From Algoriphagus limi (GTDB lineage Bacteria > Bacteroidota > Bacteroidia > Cytophagales > Cyclobacteriaceae): 64,000 nucleotides of DNA. Within the stretch, counting starts at the first letter, position 1. Each line of letters begins with the position of its first letter. A program made the position numbers and the translations under genes. Below are positions 63,701-64,000 of this stretch, in pieces. The notes beneath the pieces were generated by a model. The model worked only from the letters and a program-made list of their open reading frames with translations, searched no databases and had not been told where the DNA came from. The stretch is taken from contig NZ_JANWGH010000002.1 of NCBI RefSeq assembly GCF_024919275.1, forward strand, positions 248,001 through 312,000. Direction: 5' to 3'.

Positions 63701-64000
63701 GATTTTCTCGGTCAGGTCATCCCATTCATTTTTATAGCGCATGACCGTTTCCCGACATCGCTTATTGTATTCCTCCACGGAGATTTTCTTACCGATATCT
63801 TCCTTGGTGATACCAAGCTCCTTTTCAACTTGCAATTCTACAGGAAGGCCATGCGTATCCCATCCGCCTTTACGCTTCACTTGAAAGCCGCGAAGGGTTT
63901 TGTATCGACAAAAAATATCCTTGAGCGTCCGGGCCATGACATGGTGAATTCCGGGAGTTCCATTAGCCGAAGGCGGTCCCTCATAAAAGGTAAAGGTCTG
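60734..64000 (-). CDS. ileS: Isoleucyl-tRNA synthetase, IleRS2-like with GIHH motif (N-terminus outside window)
   Basis: This attaches isoleucine to tRNA-Ile, with an editing domain against valine. The frame is open to the window edge (1088 residues plus stop), so the ATG at 63937 is internal. N-terminal marks are FTFYEGPPSANGTPGIHHV, the Rossmann core QVKRKGGWDTHGLPVE, the CP1 editing TTPWTLPSN, DQTRGWFFTLH and KMSKRLGN. The zinc and anticodon-binding C-terminal parts follow. The class-I HIGH signature is GIHH (63941-63952): the first and third positions are swapped. This and CWRTDKPVLYYPLESWF point to the eukaryote-like IleRS2 type, known for mupirocin resistance. lspA follows. Confidence 0.96.
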   Translation of the reverse strand, partial: QTFTFYEGPPSANGTPGIHHVMARTLKDIFCRYKTLRGFQVKRKGGWDTHGLPVELQVEKELGITKEDIGKKISVEEYNKRCRETVMRYKNEWDDLTEKIGYWVDLDDPYITFDSKYIETLWYLLKRLYEKGLLYKGYTIQPYSPAAGTGLSSHELNQPGTYKDVKDTSITAQFKLKNQDNTYILAWTTTPWTLPSNSALAIGEKLDYVKVKTFNPYTFEPVNVILAKARMGAYLNPKAADLKLEDYKPGDKLIPFEIIEEFKGKDMLGWEYEQLFPIEGLALPYPAFTVVAGDYVTTEDGTGIVHLAKAFGADDFRTLVQNNVPGVFVKDELGNDIPVVDKQGKFLPVVGEYLAAKMKEHGITAHKEFGPDDFFVKNYTEDDEGASDYKNTDIIISIILKNENKAFKVEKYEHSYPHCWRTDKPVLYYPLESWFIKTTAYKDQLVALNKTINWKPEATGTGRFGNWLENLVDWNLSRSRFWGTPLPIWRTSDGSEEKCIGSISELNTEIEKSIAAGFMEKSPYEGKELDLHRPYVDDVILVSSKGEKMFREPDLIDVWFDSGAMPYAQWHFPFENQSIFKHNFPADYIAEGVDQTRGWFFTLHAIAVMLFDSVAFKNVIANGLVLDKNGNKMSKRLGNAVDPFKTLKEYGPDALRWYMLSNANPWDNLKFNLDGVTEVQRRFFGTLQNTYNFFALYANLDAFIYDPSKAIAVKDRAELDQWIISKLQSLIAEVEEAMDQYDATRATRAIMNFTVDQLSNWYVRLARKRFWRGEMNADKQAAYETLYECLLSLTQLMSSFAPFYSDWLYKNLTEAGEGGKESVHLTDWVSANQSLIDEDLERSMELAQTISSLVHSLRKKEKLKVRQPLQRILIPVLSKKTQEQIEHVAELIKTEVNIKQIEFLDDASGILVKEVKPNLPVLGKKYGPKMRFVVAAIKSWGQDEINQIEREGKLSIDVDGEAVDLLLEEVLISSQDIPGWSVASDGGVTVALDVTVTEELKQEGVARDLVNRIQNLRKEMGLEVQDKIHIQIADGNTLVDASVENFGSYIQSETQALSLRVTEEAKGGTLLDMDDFEIAVIVQKAEGN

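Noticed and set aside
1..64000. CRISPR arrays, rRNA operons, IS elements, prophage
   Set aside because: No regular spaced repeats, no rRNA-like sequence, no transposase or phage genes were seen on either strand.

Overview
This window comes from a member of the Bacteroidota, most likely a Cytophagales/Cyclobacteriaceae (Algoriphagus-like) bacterium; the genus is inferred, the phylum is well supported. The evidence is a complete porP-gldK-gldL-gldM-gldN cluster (type IX secretion and gliding motor), promoters of the Bacteroidota type (TTTG, about 18-21 bases, TAnnTTTG), several LytTR regulators, a DUF4271 protein, an AAA/DUF4143 ATPase and weak Shine-Dalgarno usage. It is almost entirely chromosomal housekeeping DNA with dense operons; there are no insertion sequences, phage genes, rRNA or CRISPR arrays.

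Layout. 1-1677: 3' part of uvrC, ended by a bidirectional terminator. 1691-10961 (minus): an Omp85-like outer-membrane protein, a DUF4271 protein, hemD, then porP and gldKLMN. 11006-12436 (plus): hemW and a DUF721/DciA-like gene. 12542-15367: a partner-switching module (SpoIIE-type phosphatase, STAS antagonist, RsbW-like kinase). 15457-18849: two periplasmic parvulin-type prolyl isomerases. 18896-21087 (minus): a coiled-coil protein and an ABC exporter half. 21237-26371 (plus): leucine-type dehydrogenase, then nusB, ytxH-like, DUF1573, yajC, ybbR-like and coaE. 26405-26499: a degenerate tRNA-like element. 26540-29210 (minus): lutABC for L-lactate oxidation. 29401-30543 (minus): a DUF4143 ATPase with two 39-bp palindromic repeats at its start. 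30765-39207 (plus): two secreted M14 carboxypeptidases, a Tat-exported carboxylesterase, a GT35 glucan-phosphorylase homologue and a VOC protein. 39208-44916 (minus): a TolC/RND/adaptor efflux operon. 45046-47589 (minus): YceI, porin and YceI genes. 48007-53602 (plus): uvrA, a LytS-type kinase and two LytTR response regulators. 53603-54982: gene-poor DNA holding a single-gene, integron-cassette-like unit. 55214-64000 (minus): phoH, a SNF2 helicase, lspA and the 3' part of ileS.

Most notable: (1) the isoleucyl-tRNA synthetase carries GIHH instead of the HIGH signature, the swap associated with mupirocin hyper-resistance; (2) the GT35 homologue has Thr where glucan phosphorylases have the PLP-binding Lys; (3) a 550-bp cassette bounded by GTTATGTG repeats with an attC-like folded site; (4) paired palindromes that bury the start codon of the DUF4143 ATPase gene; (5) a degenerate tRNA-Val-like element; (6) a Crp-like palindrome upstream of a good -7 box before the YceI-porin-YceI cluster, and a 27-bp palindrome just upstream of the efflux operon. 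No wholly new multi-gene system could be demonstrated from sequence alone.
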